A stretch of DNA of 64,000 bases from Stercorarius parasiticus (lineage: Eukaryota; Chordata; Aves; Charadriiformes; Stercorariidae), in NCBI GenBank assembly GCA_013396915.1, contig VWZL01000192.1:124001-188000 (forward strand), written 5' to 3'. The notes under the pieces were generated by a model, which had not been told where the DNA came from, did no database searches, and worked only from the letters and a program-made list of their open reading frames with translations. The position numbers were made by a program, and so were the translations under genes. Positions 25,393 to 39,059 of the stretch are shown in pieces (positions within the stretch are counted from its first letter, which is position 1; each line of letters opens with the position of its first letter).

Positions 25393-26095
25393 CATTTTCT
25401 GAAAATGAAAGTGTAAGTTAGAACTTAAATACTGATTTCAAATGAAAAGCAAACAGAAGAATCCATAAGGAAAGATGAATTTTCCCTGATGCTGTTCTAT
25501 TTGGCCTACCATTGCTCTCCCCACTTTTTTACCAAGTGGCTGGTAGCTGGGCTATAGGCACGACAAGGCAATTAATTGTGAAAAATTAGTCATGCGCTTA
25601 AAGAAACATGCCTATGCTTTTACTTGTTCATGGCTAAATGCTTACTGTCAAGAGGTTGCGGTCCAACAGCTTTTGCATTCAGTGGCAAAACATCTTTCCT
25701 TGAATTCAGCCTACAGACAGATAAATGGCATTTACTCACTCTTGAACTGGACAATTTAGAGTAAACTCACTTCTCATTATCAGGCTTTCAATTCCAAATA
25801 GGTGAGGTTACTCTTCTATTTATTTACTAAATGGATTGATTTTACCATATTTTAAATGGTAGTATGCCTCTGCAAGACATCCAAGCTATGTCTAATCTAG
25901 AAAGTCTGGAGACGCTTTAGCCGTGATGCTGAACAGGCATGAGTCCCAAGTAGACACAGATCTCTGCATCCCAACAGTTTCCATGTGAAGGAAATCCGTG
26001 TACGTGGATTAATTATGGGCGTGTAACACATCCCTTCCTATCTCTGATCAGGACAGGAGAGGACTTGGACACCTAGCTATAACACGGACTGTCTG

Positions 26096-26120
26096 TATCC
26101 ATATCCATATCCATATCCAT
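26096..26120. repeat. (TATCCA)n hexanucleotide repeat
   Basis: About four tandem TATCCA units without interruption. Ordinary microsatellite. Confidence 0.85.
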
Positions 26121-27520
26121 TGCCTGATTTACACACAAACTCAGTAGACTTCGCCAGACTTGTGAAATAAGGACCATATTAAAATAATTTCAGAGAGATC
26201 TGCAAAATCTTCTCCAAATAAAATAAAAAATAATGTAGATTATTTTCATCTTTAAGATAAGTGACCATATCTATGTAGAAAACCACATAAGGATCTAAAT
26301 AATCCTCCGTTATGCCCATGAGACCACATGAAAATTAAACAAGGGAAGGATTTTCCAGCAAACAGAAGTTTCTTTGGGTTTATCCCATACTTTGCAACTT
26401 CCCGTTGTTCAGTGACGTGATGTGGAGTGTTATTCGTTGCAGGGTTTGCTTAACTGAGCTTGGTTTTCAGCACACCAAAGCTCCGCTAAGCTGCAGGTTT
26501 TGTTTTTATTGTTTGGGTTCTGTTGGAAAGATATTTACAGTTATTCTAAGAGTACCCTTCATAAACAGATTACCATTGCAAATTGCACTACGGGGATGTG
26601 GCAAAAAAATTTTGGGCAAGATTAAGGTAATCCTAAAACAAGCTAATAAAAACCACATATAAGTGTTCTATTTTTAAACAGAGACAAGATGAGACACATA
26701 ATTTCTTTCAATAAGTTTTCTGGAGCAATAAACCTTTAAACCCAGCATACAATATGTATGCATGTTTGTGTGCGTGCCCCTGTGTACATGGGTATTTTCT
26801 TAAACTTTCCTTTGCCAAGATACAAAGCCCAGCTTGTCAGAGTTACATCATGTTTGTAAATCTCCTCTTCACTGAAATTTGTCTGACATCAACCTCCAGC
26901 TCATGTAAGCATAAGTCTTCTTTGGCAGATGAATGTTTGGGTTTTTCTTTTATTTTTTTTTTTCAGAATCTGTTTCTCGGAATGTGTTCTTTTTTTTTTT
27001 AATTATTATTATTTTATCAACTTTTTTGTAGAGGTATTAAAAGGGACAGGCCAGAGAGAAGAATTTAATGTTTATAATAACTTTAAACCTTGCCCTCTTG
27101 CTGTCTTTAACCACACCACCAGTAAATAAACAGCAGATTATTTCTCAAAGTTGATACTATAGGCTTGAAATTTTTTTTCTCTTTTGAAACACGTGATTTC
27201 ATATAGGTGTTTTTCTCCCATTATTTGATTAAGAGTTGCGTTTTATCCCTGCTGATGTGAGTGACAAAAGCCCTGCTGGCTTCAATCAGATGGAAAGACG
27301 TGTTTAATACATATGATTGCAAGCTCCACCTGGGTTTCTAAAACAAGGGGCAGATCTTATGCAGATAAAAAAATGCCATTGCTATATGGGGCAATTTATC
27401 CTGCCCCTAAGGCAGAGTTGTCATAACTCCATGGTGCAAATTGTTGCAGCTTGAAAGTGGAATTGCTACAGCCCTATCTTGTAATGAAGGTAATTTATAT
27501 TGGCTGAAAACCTACTCCAG

Positions 27521-27645
27521 TGATTTAGATCCTGATCTTGTTTACACCAGGGTTGATGGCAAAATTGCTGGTGGATTCAAATGAAAACCAAAGTCAAATG
27601 CCACTGAAGCCTCCAGGAGTATTACAATTGACTTGAAAGGCAACC
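27521..27645. repeat. Old interspersed repeat debris
   Basis: The segment has GATTTAGATCCTGATCTTG and TTTACACCAG, then CCACTGAAGCCTCCAGGAGT and ATTGACTTGAAAGGC. This order matches a phrase common in sauropsid genomes: GATCCTGATC, TTACACCAG, ACTGAAGTCAATGGGAGT, ATTGACTTCAATGGG. The resemblance comes from memory; the family is not named. Confidence 0.4.
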
Positions 27646-29069
27646 AAGAGAATAGGTGCACTTATAAATTCACTGTCATGGAAATTACTTGGAGGAGGCG
27701 GTTCTGCCTGGATTACCACCATATGACTTCACGTGGTCACACAGTTTTGCCTGTAGGATCCAGCTGGATTTAAGACAAACTCGGATTCTTTGCTCTTTTC
27801 ACCTCCCTGCTTCTTTATGTCTGGGCAGCACACTAATTTGTGTCACGAGTGAGGAGTTCCACCACAAATACTCTTAAATCTTTGAGTCTTTTTCTTTTTA
27901 ATTATGGCTTCCTATTTTTTACTGCCACCTCTTTAATCCTGAAAAGATAATACACTGATCTCAAATCCTGCTTCAGGGTGGCAGCTAATTGCATATTTGG
28001 CCAAGCACTGGCCTTCCTTCCTTATAAAGTTTGTCTAAAGTGCTACACGAAAGCAATTTGTGGTGCATTTTACTAGCCAAATGTATATAATATTACATAT
28101 TATTAGAATGTTATTAAAGCAAAGACTTTTGTTGTTCTCCAGCCAAACACAAAGGACTCTCTTCCCTTGTATAAAGAAGTTTCAAAGTTAAAACTTCCTG
28201 CCTCTTGAAGCTTCCAGTGGCATCCTGACCTTAATGAACTGGGAAAGGCTATTTTTCGCATTCCAGGAAGAAGCTGTAGATGTTTTCCATGACAAGGTGT
28301 AACTACACCGCGTCTGGATACCTCTGAGCTAATTCCAACTAACTTGTTTGGGTAGTGCATGCAGGAGAGTGCAGAGAAAAGCCCAAATTGCAAAGCCTAC
28401 CGAAGGAGTAAAGTTATAACTCTGCTAAACTCCCTGCTGTCAGCAATGCCTGAGGAAGATACTTTCAAGCTATACGTGCTGCAGTCACATCTTAGCCTTG
28501 TCTAAGCTGTTCACCTGCTTTTCACCTCCTTTAAGCTCACCTTCTAGGTGTAGTCTCTGATTCTTGCTTTTCCTGACTCAAACCATGCAAGAATCTTGCC
28601 TATTCCTGGTGTCAAAGCTATAATGGCAGAAGCAGGCATTCATTCAGGATCCAGAAATAGCTTAGAAGGTGTGTTCACTTTCCAGATCAATAAACTGAAG
28701 CAGGAAAATATTCTTACTCAGAAGCTGGTCTCAGGTGGAGCAGAACAGGAGAGGCTGCAGGCAAGTAGAATGACCTTCACATGCACAGTGACCTGGGAAT
28801 GGGACACAGCCGTGGCTGCAACTGCAAAGTTACTTGCAGCCCAACCAGACACATTCCTTGTACTGGGGATTCTTTGCTTTTGCAGCCTGGCCTTGTCCCT
28901 TCACCCTCTGTACCTATTAGGACCAGGTTTCATCGCCTGACTCCATCTCATTTCCTATCCCAGTCTTTCCTTCAAACTAGCCCTGTAGCAAGAACTTCCT
29001 ACCATTCCTCTGTTCTGGAGGCATTATAATGACATCTATTTGAAACAGGTAAGAAAGAGGGACTGGAAC

Positions 29070-29467
29070 GGAACACCTCAGAGGAAAGGAACACCTCTCC
29101 TATGAAGACAGGCTGAGAGGGTTGGGGTTGTTCAGCCTGGAGAAGAGAAGGCTCTGGGGAAAACGTATAGCAGCCTTTCAGTACTTAAAGGGGGCTTATA
29201 AGAAAGATGAGGACAATCTTTTTAGCAGGGCCTGTAGTGATAGGACAAGGGATAATGGTTTTAAACTAAAAGGGCGTAGATTCAGACTAGATATAAGGAA
29301 GAAATTTTTTACGATGAGGGTGGTGAAACATTCAAGGTCAAGTTGAATGAGCAATCTGATCTAGTTGAAGATGACTCTGCATCTTCAGGGAGGCAGTCGG
29401 ACTAGATGACCTTTAAAGGTCCCTTCCAACCCAAACCATTCTGTCATTCTATTCTATGATTCTATGG
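29070..29467 (+). mobile_element. CR1 non-LTR retrotransposon, 5'-truncated 3' end
   Basis: The CR1 3' region is recognised in order: ACACCTCTCCTATGAAGACAGG, TTCAGCCTGGAGAAGAGAAGG, the AGTGATAGGACAAGGGATAATGG block, GGAAGAAATTTTTTACGATGAGG, then GACTAGATGACC, AAGGTCCCTTCCAACCC and terminal ATTCTATG repeats at about 29447-29467. Only the 3' end remains, with no reverse transcriptase, as is usual for CR1. The 74-codon ORF at 29122-29346 lies inside it and is not a gene. Compared with the copy at 44381-44596 about 49 bases are missing after 29330. An 18-base offset duplication of GGAACACCTC marks the 5' edge. Confidence 0.93.
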
Positions 29468-32400
29468 AAAGTATTCCTGCTTCAAATTAGATCCAGACAC
29501 ATGTGCCACAAATCTTGTAGCAGAAACTTCACGTCTATGATCTACTGAGGAGATACCAATGGCCTCAAGTCAGTACCAGTGAAGCACTCTGTAGAGCTCT
29601 GTTCCTTACCCTATATTCAGTGTAGAAAATGGATTTAGGAATTCCCACGGGAGAATCACTGCAGGCAGTAACTCAGTCTGTGGTAGGATGAAAAGGGCAA
29701 AGAGGGTTGTTGAAGGCACAAAGAGAGATGGAATACACACCAAAATTATGATCAAACTCAGTTGGTCTCCATATGTGGGAGTGTGGCAACCTGCTTGATC
29801 CTTTACTTGAACAGCACCCATGTGCCAAACTGACATGTATCTCCTCAAGACCACATCCTCAGAGAAAGGCAACCTTGCACACTGGTGCAGTAACATGGGG
29901 CTGGTGTAGGAGAGACTCAGATATTGACCCTGTCACTGCCAGCACCCACAAAGTGAAGGTCACCCACTCCACAGAGCCATCCCTGTCCCAGGATGACGGT
30001 TACAGCAGGGGCTTTGTCCACACTGCTCAACCTAGTCTTCTCCCAGTTGGACTACCTACATCCATGCTAGACTGCACATGGCCCATGTCTTCTTTGAGTC
30101 CCCTCAGGAACCTTGGTAGCCCACAGATGCAATTATTTTTGCGTGTGTGGAAGTTTTGAACCACCCTGACGGACAGGGTGTTGCAGCCACCCAAGGGTAG
30201 AGCCACGGTGTCGGTGCATGAGGACATGAGGTGATGTCAGCAGGTTGAAGAGCTGCTGAAATTATGTTGGAGAGGAGGCATCCAAAGCCTGTGTGGTCAT
30301 AGCCATGCAGTTTATAAAGAGCAGTCCTTGGAGTGAGATATCCCAGAGCTTTGCCCAGGGGAGCAGTGAGTTTGATGATGCAGACGAATCCCCCGTGTCC
30401 ACGGAATGCTTTTCAACAGCACTAATGGGTCTGTGTCACTTCCAGCTTAAGGCTGGCTCCTCTCCAAGTTGGGAAATGCCTGGACAGAGTGAGCTTGGGT
30501 TCAGAGAGAAAGGCAATCTCTGTTTGCTCACCGCCTACAACAGGGCTCCCTCAAACACCAAGAAATAAGTGTTGCTGAGTCCTATTTTGTTTTGGATTTT
30601 GTTTTAGGTAAGTGACATGAGAAAGGCTCACAAACCCATCTTTCTGTTTTGACGGCACAAGACTTGAGTGGAAATATAATATATTTCGCTCATCACTCAG
30701 GCTTTTAAACTAGTGTAAAATGACGATTTTAAAACATTAGCTTTTTTTTTCCTCCCACTTTGCCTTGACCTGAATTTAGGGAACCAACAGATTCTTTCCA
30801 CCTTCCCTGTCCCCTGTAAAGAAAAATAAAGTTTTGGATTTCATCAGTTTTGATGTTATTGTACTTAAAAGATCCAGTTGGAAATGCAATGAATATCTTG
30901 TTGATGACATCCCAGTGACAACTGAAGTTAATAAGGGTTGTAAAAAGTCATTTACTTCAATTGACTTATTGAAAATGCACAAGGGCTGTCAGTTTCATTA
31001 ATGCAAAAAATGTAGGAAAAACCCTGCTCTCTTTCCTTTCTTCCTTTCTTTTTGAAGTTGCAAATATGTTACGAATAAACCGCTAAATAGATTTAATATT
31101 TGACATAAAAAACCTCTGTCCCAGATGTCTGACATAATTTATAAATTACTATGCTTACAGAAAGTGCGTTATTGCTATGTAACTTTACCTTATTTTGTTG
31201 TAATAACTGGATATTATTCTTTGAGCAACAGGGAATAAAGTAAATCACCAATAAATAGATAACGTCCTGTAAAACACAGGTATCAGCACAAATTCTATTC
31301 ATATCTGAGCAGTGCAGGTCAAGGTTCAGTTACATAGCGAAAAATTTAGCATGCTGCTTTTGAGGGTCTGTCTTGAAATATTTTTAAGCCATTCCTTAAT
31401 TTTGTTAATGCTTTGGAATAGTGTTTTCTAGGGAATACAACTCATCAGAAGCCACCCTGTCCCCTCTTCTGCAAAGTGAGCAAACTTTATTGTTGCACTA
31501 AGTCACTCACAAGGATGAGAAACAATGTCTTTAATGCTGAAGATTTCATCCATGACAATTAGGATTCCTTTTTCCAGTGACTGCATTTTCACCTTCAAAT
31601 CCCAAAGGTCACAGAGAGGTAATGTTTTCATTAAAACATACCTGCTAAGGTGACCTAAGCCTTAACATAAACAAAGTCTTTTAAATGCAGACACCTGAAA
31701 TACCTTGGTTTTCAATCCTGGCTCCAGTGTTTGAATCTCAAAGGTGAAGAAGGCATACCAAATTCCTTTGAAGCCCAGTTTTCTAACCCTAAACTACTTA
31801 CTAGAGGTAGATTTCCACTTGAAAACAATTAATCATGCATGTGGAAACTACATTTTTAGCAAATTTTAAATACACAGTATTACATGTGTTTATGGGTATT
31901 TCCAATTTGTGAAGACAGGCGTTTTTTAAGTAAAAATATCCCAGCTTTTATTTTATAAAGGGAACTTATGCTTTTATATTGACAGGTAATATAGACTTTT
32001 TATTAATTAAGGTAAGGGAGGGTAAACCCAAGAGGGAAACTTTCAATAGATCATAAACTCATAGCTTATTACTGGGCATCAACTGATGAAGAAGAAATTG
32101 TGCCAGATTTTCATGGGTGTAAATCATCATCGGACTATGTGAACAATTTATGTAGATTAAGAATCTGAACCCCAGGTCTCACTAGTTTCTGTAAGGTTGA
32201 AGCAGTAGCTTTTCCATTTTAATATCATCAAAACCCATACAGTTCAGCAGAGGTATCATCTCTGCTCCTGGATGACAATAGTCTATATCATGCTTCCTCC
32301 AAGCTCCTCTGGGAGGCAGCTACCAGATTTATGTTCCTTCTGTTTGTACAAGGAAGCGGTATAAGTGTAACCTTAAGGATTTTCTGTCCCCACATCCTCA

Positions 32401-35400
32401 CTGACCTTCTCTCCATCAGCTTCTATTTTTCCTTTAATTATTCTGGCCTTGCACTGTAAAGTATAAATTCTCTGTGTGCATGTTCTTGTCTTCTTGTCAG
32501 TGGATGGGAAATGCAAAACATTCAAAATCTGTGGTTGTTGATAAATGATGAATACAGGCAGCAGGAGGGAGCAGGATTCAATATTCCTTCTGAGACGTCT
32601 TACTTACCAAATATGTTAAAAATTGTGAAAAAAACATGGTTTACAAGGGAAATGTTTACACCTGCAGTAGGACTTGTTCACACTTTGCTAATAAATGAAG
32701 AATTATGTAGGAGTTTTTCTGCAGGTCATACCTAATCTGTTGGATGGTTTCACCTTTTCGCTAGTAGAAATCTATGTAGAGGTCTATCTGAAATGAGCCT
32801 GATGCTTATAATTGCTGTAACTTCCACATTAAACTTCAATAAAACATGTAACACATCTGGAAAGGTTGCTGTTAGAAGGAAAAAGGTGCCATGCTTTAGT
32901 AGATAGGGGTGATTTTGATGTCAGGAAGCTTGTTAGGTACACAGTACGTAGGATGCAGTCTAAATGCTACTACTAACTTTTCTCTGTGTGCTAGGTGTGC
33001 AGCAAACCAAACCTACTCAGATACTGTCCAAGATGACTACTCAGTGGAGAGAAGCACCTCTGGAGGACACCAGAAGGAAGTGCTCCCTAGCTTGATCTTA
33101 GCACTTAAGTTTAAAATCTTAAGTGGATAAAGCATTCCTCTGCTGGCCTCTAAACCATCTAGCTATCTATCATCTCCATTGCCTCTACAGGCAACTTAGT
33201 TAAGGGGAGGTTCACATAACATAATTTTAGATATCTAAATTTCTTCAATATATTTTTTTTGTCAAGGGAATTGGAAAAATACAGCAGGACAGGAACAACA
33301 GCAAACTGAGGTGGTGGTCTTCAAACTCTGGCAGAACTTGCTCATTAATTGCATACCTTCTTGATAAAGGTTTCAAATGTACAGACCAGAGTGTAGTCAA
33401 CTTTTCCACTTAGAGTTTTAATGCCACTTTTTCTTGGAAAAGCTAATTCTACTGCTTTGTAATAGCATGGTCTTCGCAGTGCGACAAGTTCCACTTTTGT
33501 TCAGTCAAGCCTGAATCTTCAAGAGCAGTAAAACTGCTCAATAATAATAACTAGATAATTATAAATTAAATATTAAAACTAAAACTGGCTATATCACCGA
33601 GATGATGTGCCGTGTAAAATACAGGAAGTGGTAAAACTTTTATTATACAGTTAAACAGTGTAATGATTTAAGAAAATAATAGGACTGCATGAAAAAACTG
33701 GATTGTGGCCCTGTCTTGAAAACATGTACAGCTTTCCTTACCTGTATATGTGCTGTGTAGAATATAAAGGGATTGTCCATGTGTTTAATGTCTGAGAAGT
33801 TGCATGTTAGCAAATGCATGCATGAATTGGGCCTACTCAAGGAAGGAAAATCAAGTAAAAAATTAATTCCAAGAAAGGGAATCTAACAATTCGAGTCTGT
33901 ATATATTAAAACAGTAACTCAGGAAAGACTGAGTGAATGCATGTGTGACAAGGATGCCAATAACAGAGAGTGAACCTGCCTCAGCTCTTGATCCAAAGTC
34001 AGTGGAGGCCTGTGGACTCCACTGGGGTTTTGCACCAGGTCGTCAAAGATCCCTCAGAGTAATCTCAACACTAATGAAAACTGCTCAAAGAAATTAGATG
34101 GGTAGCACGACCACGGCTGGTTTTCCTTTCAACAGGTAACCGATTTCTATGATCATCAGTGGAGCTACATCAATCACACCAGCTACAGACCCATCTGGGG
34201 CCCAGATATGAATTTCTGGTGGACTTGTTATGCTGGATGAAGTGGGAAACAATAGGAGTCTGCACTGGGATGCTCAATCCCGGCTTTTCATTTCTGCTTC
34301 CTCAGAGTGTGAGAGAACAAGAGGGCAAATAAGGTGAGCAATCTTAATCACTCCACTTAATCCCGCACTACATGATGCTTAGATAGGTCAGTGACGTAGG
34401 AGTATGATTACACCAGAGCAGACTAAATGTGCAGCTACACAAGGAGGTGATGAGCTGGGAGTCCCTTGAGAAGGTCTTTGTGAACTGCTGAGTAAACTCA
34501 GGTTTGAAAACTTAGGGTCACATATACCCCACAGAAACTATTTGCTTTAAAGAGGAACCTTGGTTCATAAAATGGTTTCTCATATTTATTTTGATTCAAT
34601 TTTCTTATAGCTTTTCATGTTCTGAGGCGGGGACAGGACTCTTTGCTAGGGTCTTTTCTTATGTGTTTCCTACATTTCACGCTCGCGGTCTCAAAGGCTC
34701 TGAAAACAGATGTCTGGTTTTCAAAGCAGGTTTTATTTTTTTGGCAATGCCAGACATTTTACAGTAGAAAATACAGAACAAAAACAAAGCCAGTGACTTC
34801 TGACGTCTTCTGTTTCCTTATCACCCTTTGTTATGCTTGTTAATCAGGGTGACTGGGAGTATTTTAAACATTTATAATGTATACATTTCTCCCCCCACCA
34901 AACATCTGTTTATTTTACAACAACATGAACCTAGGGAAAAAAAAAAAGTAGCTGCTATTATATATTTTTTTCAAAGTGAAGAAGTAAACATGCAGCTTTC
35001 ACATTTGCTACATCAAACGGATGCTATTTATTTAGTCGCTTGAGGCAGGAGGCCTGATCAGAAGAGAATTTCTTTTGTGGCCTAAGGTGGTGAACTATTT
35101 TTAATAAGAACAATGCTTAAGGAAAATAAAATTCCTAAAAACCCTCTTCAATCAGTTGGAGAGGGGAGAAGGGAAATCCCCTCTTGTGGTAAGGAAAAGT
35201 AATGAGCTACTGCTCCATAACACATCCAGCCTGGGCCGCGTTACCCTTCCTGCGTTGGAGGAGGGAGAAGATGTGTCACCAGCATCATCTCATCTGAAAA
35301 TAAACATAAAAACACATCGCAAGAATCACATGCTGAAATGTTCTTGTTTCTCCCATGCATACAAGCAGAAGTGGGGGCAGCTAGATGAGCCCTCGATGTC

Positions 35401-36699
35401 TGCTCTGGGGACATCATCAAGGAGGTGATGTCCCACCGCTTGTCCTCTTCCACAGCTTCATGCTTGTTTTGCTCAATAGTGCATGCTCAAGCATTCAGAT
35501 ACTCAAGAGAAAATAAGAAATGTTAAAAATAACCAATGTGGAATTTCATTTATTGGCCTCCCACAAGCAAGTGAAATGGCCCAAGGCAGGGGTAGTTGTC
35601 TGGGTGAAAATCATCCAGGAACCAGCTCAAGCTTTGTTCCATAGCCTTATTCAGTTTACAAGTATAGACATAGCCCAAGGTCTTCTTTTTTTAAACTACT
35701 TGCCAACAACATGCACACAAGAAATTAGAATCAGAAGAATGAAAACTGGTGTAAACAATTTCAGAAACCAACACTATTGAACCTATCATCAAGAATCATA
35801 AGACTCACAATAAAAACACGACATAAAGGTTTTGCTTGTATATTTTCAGAGTTAAGCCTTAACTTGAGACAACAATATATTTGTCACTAGCTTTCTGTCT
35901 TCAATGTGAGCAATTAGGTATGAGTGTAAAACTGGGAAAGATGACTGATTGTGCACAGCCAAACTGAAATGCACAATTTGAATTTGCAACAATGCAAATA
36001 TTCTAAGAATATGATAGAATTTGAAACTTCGAAATTTCTTTTAGACTGTCATTACTATGTTTGGATAATAGAAAAGATTCCAGAAAAGATAAACTGAATT
36101 TTTAAGTAATAAAACCAGTGGAATTTTACTCTTTAACCCTCAGATTTCATAGTATTTCAAATGATTTTTTAACCACAATGAAAACTTTGTCTTACAACCA
36201 CATTTCCCAGAAAGTGTTTTGGTTTTCTTCTGCATACAAAACTCTCCAAATAAACAGATATAGTCTGCTCTGCAACCCATCCCTTTGGTGAGAAAATGCA
36301 CTCTTGCTGTCTTGACTAACAAATAATAACCGTCATGTTAATGTGAAAAGATAAAACAAGACTCTGAAATGCTCGTTTGGGTCAAAATGAGTTTATTTCC
36401 CAGGGCATAGGGAATCCCAGATGAATTGGTTGCTGCAGTGACACAAGAAACGTGCAAACTGTACCCTCGATTAGAATCTGGGAGAGAGAGATAAAAGGTT
36501 TATCTGTGTGACAAGCCCTGTTTGATGGACTATTAGATGACACTTTTTTTTATGTTTGCTTAACTCTCACAGCTTCTGTTCCTGCTTTGTCACTAAAAAA
36601 AAACCCCCACAAATTAATAATCTCGCCTTTCAAGGAAGGCTCTCTGGCAAACAAAAGTGATAGGAGCAAATATGTAAACACCATTAATATTTTGCATCA
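29468..36699. other. Long non-coding stretch
   Basis: No gene or RNA was recognised. The 128-codon ORF at 29773-30159 (plus) has no recognisable domain and lies in a locally GC-richer patch. AT-rich simple sequence is scattered (for example 33538-33580), with an old palindromic repeat at 33988-34030. Weak MIR-like phrases near 31605-31620 and 31715-31740 are too short to call. Confidence 0.5.
33988..34030. repeat. Old palindromic repeat debris
   Basis: CAGTGGA (34000-34006) and TCCACTG (34018-34024) form a perfect 7-base inverted repeat with an 11-base loop. Before it stands TTGATCCAAAGTC. The arrangement resembles a common sauropsid repeat with GATCCAAAGCCCATTGAAGTC and a palindromic centre. 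The family is not verified. Confidence 0.35.
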
Positions 36700-37140
36700 A
36701 AAACACATGCAGAGACATGCATGTGCGTGTGTAAATGTTTAGGCACCATCACACTCTGTAATATGTAGATCTGTCCCTGTGTGCTTGTTTATGTGTGTTT
36801 GCGTTTCATATGTGCTTTAGCAGATAAAGATTTTCAAGCACTCGTGTTTGTGGGTTGGCAAAAGCACGGACGAGCAGACACTACTGCACGAACCTATGGC
36901 CATAATTTGAGATACAGATACATATATGCCATACCTATATGTACCCAAACGTAAATATGTGTATGTATATATTCACACATATCTCTATGTATACATACAC
37001 ATATAACCAGACTGTCAGAACGTAATATACTCATGCATATTTACGTTTATATATATATCAATACAAATATATTTTCATTTGTATAATATATGTATGTGCA
37101 TAAGCATGTGTATTAAATAACACACATATTGTGTGCATAT
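36700..37140. repeat. Alternating purine-pyrimidine TATG/CATA-rich tract
   Basis: Degenerate runs of TATG, CATA, TGTG and TATA make up most of this segment, densest at 36915-37140. Motifs such as GTATGTATAT and ATGTATACATACACATAT recur without a fixed period. The alternation favours Z-DNA or cruciform structure in principle. Confidence 0.7.
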
Positions 37141-38850
37141 GCAAAAAAATACACGAAAACCTAAGTTTAAGTAGGGTTTAATGTATTTTAATCTCCATAT
37201 AAAGCTTTGTCTTGGACAAGAGGCTCCAGTGAGACAGTGTGATGATCTGACGTAATTCTGACGTGTTCTTGGTGTGACTTCAGGGTGGTCACAGTCACAC
37301 TGTGGTGGACTGAATGAATCAGGTAGATGGCTGTAAGCGAGAGACAAGATGGTAGAGGAGCACACCTTGCAAATTGTGATGGGGGTAAGGAGGATAGCCA
37401 GCTCCTTAATCAGATTTCCCAGATTACCGTATTGTATTTGTTTATGGGTTTAGTCTGGTTAAAAGCTGCTGCCTCTTCTCCTGGTGTTCCTTCAACCACT
37501 TCCTATAGCACACGTCTATAACTCACTCCAACTCCCTCCATAGCTAGATGTGGAAAGGCCTACAGGGAACGACCTTGGCTTCAAGGGTTTCATAAATTCC
37601 GTCAAAGGACAATAATCCTCCCAAAGATTAATTTGGCCTTTGTTTTCCTTTAAAAACACAAAACCGGGGGCATTTCCCACACAGAGGCGTGTTGTCAGAG
37701 TTGAAGTTGCTTATGGTCATACCCTATGTACTGCATCACTAAGCACTTATCAAAGCAGAATTAACACTGCCAGCAGCTTTGAGGCATGTGCCTTTTGCAA
37801 AATATCATAACCAAATATGCCGACAGACATCTCTCCACCCATTCTTCCCTAAGCTGGAGTTCATGGCCTGCTCTTCGAGATCGTGTTCAAGTGCATAATT
37901 CATGATTAAACTAAGCTCTTTTCACTGCTGATTTTCTTGAGTTTTAGTGGTTTCATCATGCTGGGCCCAGAACATGACAAATGATCAGATAGGTGGTCTA
38001 AGATGACTTTCCACTTATCTGATTCTTCAGCTAGCTGGAAATGATAGTGGCTTCCCAGTAACGCTTGCACCAAACCAAAAGCTACTCTAGATCACATCAA
38101 GAAGAGTTTTGCTTCCTAAATGGTGTTATGACTCACAGTCTTTAGGGATTTTGATAAGACTGGTGACATTGCCTTTGCCATCCCTCCCCCTCCTCAGCCT
38201 CACCTGCCTGGCAGACGTCTGTCACAGAGATGACCAGGTGGCCTGTTCATTCTGCTGTTTCATAGCCTCAAGTCAGTGTGGTTTAACTTCCCAGATGGGG
38301 CTACCAGGCTGTGGCATGCAAAGATCTAATTCTTATTTGCTTCTGCTATCTCAGGGAGCTAATCATCATCTAAGGGGCTTGAGGGACAAGTCATTGTGCG
38401 GCTTCAACTGTTGCAGCTACATGGGAACCAGATGGGTGGTACTGAGAACATATCTATGTTCTGCATACCCATCAGTAGCCATAATCTGCATCTGAGTTAC
38501 ATTTTCTTGGTGGTTCGTGGAGGAAATGGCCACTTTTAGAGAAATGTTCACCTTGTAAAATAAACATATAGAATAGGCTGTATGAATCATATATCCTGAC
38601 TACCAGAGGATCTCAGGAAGATTAGGTGGGATGTAGACATCTAAAAATAAGTGAACTCACTCCCCAATAAGCTGGAATCTTAGGACTTTTACTCGATCAC
38701 ACCAGTAGAGAGCTGATGAGCAGAAATGGATTAATTTACAATAATTCAGTGGGGTTAGACTGTAAATTTGTGTCCCAGGTGCTCTGAAATTCTCCAAGCA
38801 ACATTTTACACTACTTAGTTTCTAGAAGCATCAAGGGAAAATATTTATAT
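37141..38850. other. Non-coding stretch
   Basis: The 128-codon ORF at 38109-38495 (plus) has no recognisable domain. A faint ATTCAGTGGGGTTAGAC phrase at about 38743-38759 resembles the old sauropsid repeat seen elsewhere in the window. Nothing else was recognised. Confidence 0.5.
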
Positions 38851-38851
38851 A

Positions 38852-38900
38852 ATGTGTGTGTATATATGTATACATATATGAATATGTATATACATATGTG
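38852..38900. repeat. Two adjacent perfect AT palindromes
   Basis: ATATATGTATACATATAT at 38862-38879 is a perfect 18-base palindrome centred on GTATAC. ATATGTATATACATAT at 38882-38897 is a perfect 16-base palindrome two bases further on. They sit in a TG/TA microsatellite, so they may simply reflect TA-rich composition. Confidence 0.85.
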
Positions 38901-39059
38901 CGAGAGCCAAAGTTTACTAAAATGAAAATGCACCAGTAATGAATTAACAGAAGTTGCTCTAGATAGAGAGAATCTGTTCTCCCTGTCTACCTTAATCCAT
39001 ACATTGCAATTAAATCCACTTCCCTGCACCTGAGCCTATTCACTACATCAAAGCCAACC

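Larger units (their letters stand above)
25393..29069. other. Non-coding stretch
   Basis: Besides the simple repeat at 26096-26120 and the old repeat debris at 27521-27645, it holds T-rich sequence around 26949-27015. Short ORFs show no domain. The segment 28690-28760 has a weak resemblance to antisense MIR, too diverged to call. Confidence 0.5.

Noticed and set aside
28690..28760. Possible antisense MIR fragment
   Set aside because: Only weak phrase likeness (AAACTGAAGCAGG); order beyond that is not convincing.
29122..29346. 74-codon plus-strand ORF with a basic, protein-like composition
   Set aside because: It lies entirely inside the CR1 3' end and is produced by the repeat.
29773..30159. 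128-codon plus-strand ORF
   Set aside because: No domain, composition follows local GC, opposed by another frame on the minus strand.
31600..31745. Possible MIR phrases (CACAGAGAGGTAATG, AATCCTGGCTCCAG)
   Set aside because: The two phrases are in opposite orientations relative to the consensus and too short.
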